From positions 1 through 15,396 of the forward strand of contig DVNF01000159.1 of assembly GCA_018714575.1 (NCBI GenBank): a stretch of DNA of 15,396 bases. The letters are read 5' to 3'. The notes beneath the pieces were generated by a model. The model was not told the origin of the DNA. It ran no database searches and saw only the letters and a list, made by a program, of their open reading frames with translations. The position numbers and the translations under genes were made by a program. The DNA is from Candidatus Stercoripulliclostridium merdigallinarum. GTDB lineage: Bacteria > Bacillota > Clostridia > Christensenellales > DTU072. Positions 14,253-15,396 of the stretch are shown piece after piece (positions within the stretch are counted from its first letter, which is position 1; each line of letters begins with the position of its first letter).

Positions 14253-15098
14253 ATGGAAAATCCCGACCTTAGACAAATACTGCAAAAATACGGATTCGAT
14301 TTTAAAAAGAGCCTGGGTCAAAACTTTTTGACGGACAGGGGGTTGTTGCGCGCAATAGTGCGCGACGCAGGCGTACAAAAAACGGATACCGTCATCGAAA
14401 TAGGCACCGGCGCAGGTACTTTGACGGCGGAATTGGCGGCGGCAGCCGGTAAGGTCGTTACGTTCGACGTGGACCGCGCGTTGGAACCTATTTTGCAGGA
14501 AACATTGTCGGGCATAGACAATGTGGAAACTGTTTTCGGCGACGTTTTGAAAATGAGCGACGAGGAATTGACGGGATTTTCGGGTACGGACTACAAAGTG
14601 GTTGCCAATATACCTTACTATATAACAACTCCGTTGGTGATGCGGTTTATGGAAGCCGCCGTCCCCCCGCGATCCATGACCTTGACAGTACAAAAAGAGG
14701 TCGCGGAAAGGATCGTCGCGCAATCGGGAACGCCCGAATACGGCGCACTCAGCGTGACGGTACAGTTACGTTCGGATCCGAAGATAACCCGTATCGTGCC
14801 CAGACAACTGTTCAGACCTATCCCCAACGTCGATTCCGCGGTAGTCAGGTTGGATATTTCGGAAAAATTCCCCGACGCGGACATCGCCAAAGTTTCGCGC
14901 CTTGCGCGCGCAGGTTTCGGTATGCGCCGAAAGACTTTGGTCAACAATCTGGCGGCTTTGACGGGCGCGGATAAAATAACGATACAGAGCGCGATCGGCG
15001 AGGCAGGGTTCGATCCCAAGGTCAGAGGGGAAAGCCTAACGGCAGCAGATTATGTTTATTTGTATAAGGTTTTGACGGAAAAAGGTTTTAAAATTTAG
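14253..15098 (+). CDS. rsmA: 16S rRNA dimethyladenosine transferase RsmA (KsgA)
   Basis: Dimethylates two adjacent adenines in the 3' terminal hairpin of 16S rRNA, a late step in small-subunit assembly; its loss gives kasugamycin resistance. The 281 residues have KKSLGQNFL (18-26), the SAM loop VIEIGTGAGTLT (47-58), the acidic FDVD (71-74), the catalytic NIPYY (119-123), and FRPIPNVDSAVV, followed by the helical C-terminal domain with GFGMRRKTL. Length is normal. The first ATG gives the expected N-terminus, though no Shine-Dalgarno is present. In B. subtilis ksgA lies near metS and yabD (tatD) with rnmV between; here rnmV is absent and other genes lie between. Confidence 0.97.
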   Translation: MENPDLRQILQKYGFDFKKSLGQNFLTDRGLLRAIVRDAGVQKTDTVIEIGTGAGTLTAELAAAAGKVVTFDVDRALEPILQETLSGIDNVETVFGDVLKMSDEELTGFSGTDYKVVANIPYYITTPLVMRFMEAAVPPRSMTLTVQKEVAERIVAQSGTPEYGALSVTVQLRSDPKITRIVPRQLFRPIPNVDSAVVRLDISEKFPDADIAKVSRLARAGFGMRRKTLVNNLAALTGADKITIQSAIGEAGFDPKVRGESLTAADYVYLYKVLTEKGFKI

Positions 15099-15156
15099 CT
15101 TTATTTCGGTTGCAAGGCAAAGGTTGAAAAGAATTAAGTAGTTTTGATATTTTTTT

Positions 15157-15180
15157 ACGGCTGATTTATGCCGTTTTTTT
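15157..15180 (+). terminator. Intrinsic terminator after rsmA
   Basis: ACGGC and GCCGT pair around an eight-base loop, followed by a run of seven T from 15174. Confidence 0.75.
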
Positions 15181-15236
15181 ATGCTTGGAAGCACAGGAAA
15201 GCATTATCGAAGTTTTCGGCGCATATATTAGTCGTC

Positions 15237-15256
15237 GGAGGCAACAGGAGGCAACA
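15237..15256 (+). promoter_or_regulatory. Tandemly duplicated ribosome binding site
   Basis: GGAGGCAACA occurs twice in direct succession (15237-15246 and 15247-15256), immediately before the ATG at 15257. Each copy holds GGAGG, the second at the ideal distance of five bases. Confidence 0.85.
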
Positions 15257-15396
15257 ATGCTTGTAAAAAAGACGATAGTGCTATACGGAAAAGGCGGACA
15301 GGGACATTTGACGGCTGTCAGAGTAGGCGGCTCGACCGGTTTGAAATTGGTGTTGGAAGCGCCGATCGGCAAAATGGCTTTGGCGTTCAAAGCCGG
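15257..15396 (+). CDS. Start of an unrecognised protein, cut by the window
   Basis: Forty-six codons are visible, starting MLVKKTIVLYGKGGQGHLTA. The stretch is basic and glycine-rich with alternating hydrophobic residues (LYGKGG, VRVGGSTGLKLVLEAP), suggesting beta strands, and it shows no signal peptide or membrane helix. GKGGQG is not a P-loop in a normal setting (no GKS/T), so I do not call a nucleotide-binding role. The strong, duplicated ribosome binding site makes the start firm and argues for high translation. It is separated from rsmA by a terminator, so it has its own transcript. No function is proposed. Confidence 0.7.
   Translation, partial: MLVKKTIVLYGKGGQGHLTAVRVGGSTGLKLVLEAPIGKMALAFKA

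Noticed and set aside
15124..15153. Promoter-like TTGAAA-N18-TATTTT before the last gene
   Set aside because: The -10 is weak and the site lies upstream of a good terminator, so it is not a convincing promoter for the downstream gene.
1..15396. A mobile element, defence island or biosynthetic cluster
   Set aside because: No transposase, integrase, phage gene, restriction or CRISPR component is present, and base and codon use look even across the window.

Overview
The window is a stretch of ordinary bacterial chromosome, most likely from an anaerobic member of the Clostridia (Firmicutes). The clues are a Shine-Dalgarno/TTGACA-TATAAT style of gene expression, a MazF of the Bacillus/Clostridium EndoA type, a SpoIIQ-like M23 protein, a flavodiiron protein with rubredoxin, and a metG-tatD-...-rsmA order that echoes the Firmicutes metS-yabD-rnmV-ksgA neighbourhood. 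A gut Christensenellales-type lineage is possible, but I cannot place it from sequence alone. I see no insertion sequence, prophage, CRISPR array, rRNA or tRNA.

Layout. 1-2.0 kb: the end of a membrane-anchored endonuclease/exonuclease/phosphatase-fold protein, then a metallo-beta-lactamase-fold hydrolase with its own promoter. 2.0-5.1 kb: rho (with a long charged insertion) and a three-helix membrane protein, then recX from its own promoter. 5.06-5.68 kb: an orphan mazF on the minus strand, convergent with recX and divergent from metG. 5.68-9.25 kb: metG, tatD and a TatD-linked radical SAM gene, closed by a strong terminator. 9.3-11.0 kb: a sodium:solute symporter with a perfect consensus promoter and its own terminator. 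11.1-11.8 kb: a SpoIIQ-like M23 protein. 11.86-13.8 kb (minus): flavodiiron protein and a TtcA-type thiolase, translationally overlapping. 13.99-15.1 kb: rubredoxin (divergent from the flavodiiron gene), then rsmA. The window ends in the first 46 codons of an unrecognised gene.

How the genes work together. Most are housekeeping: transcription termination (rho), recombination control (recX), translation and RNA maturation (metG, ttcA-like, rsmA) and nuclease/quality control (tatD, mazF). The clearest functional module is the divergent rubredoxin / flavodiiron pair, an electron-transfer couple that reduces O2 or NO in anaerobes. I found no convincing entirely new system. The points most worth following are: three genes whose consensus -10 box lies 6 to 9 bases from the start codon (predicted leaderless mRNAs) among several genes without a Shine-Dalgarno; the AT-hook plus charged insertion of Rho; the tatD-linked radical SAM protein; operator-like dyads at the metG, symporter and flavodiiron promoters; a palindrome-rich spacer before tatD; and a tandemly duplicated ribosome binding site at the right edge.
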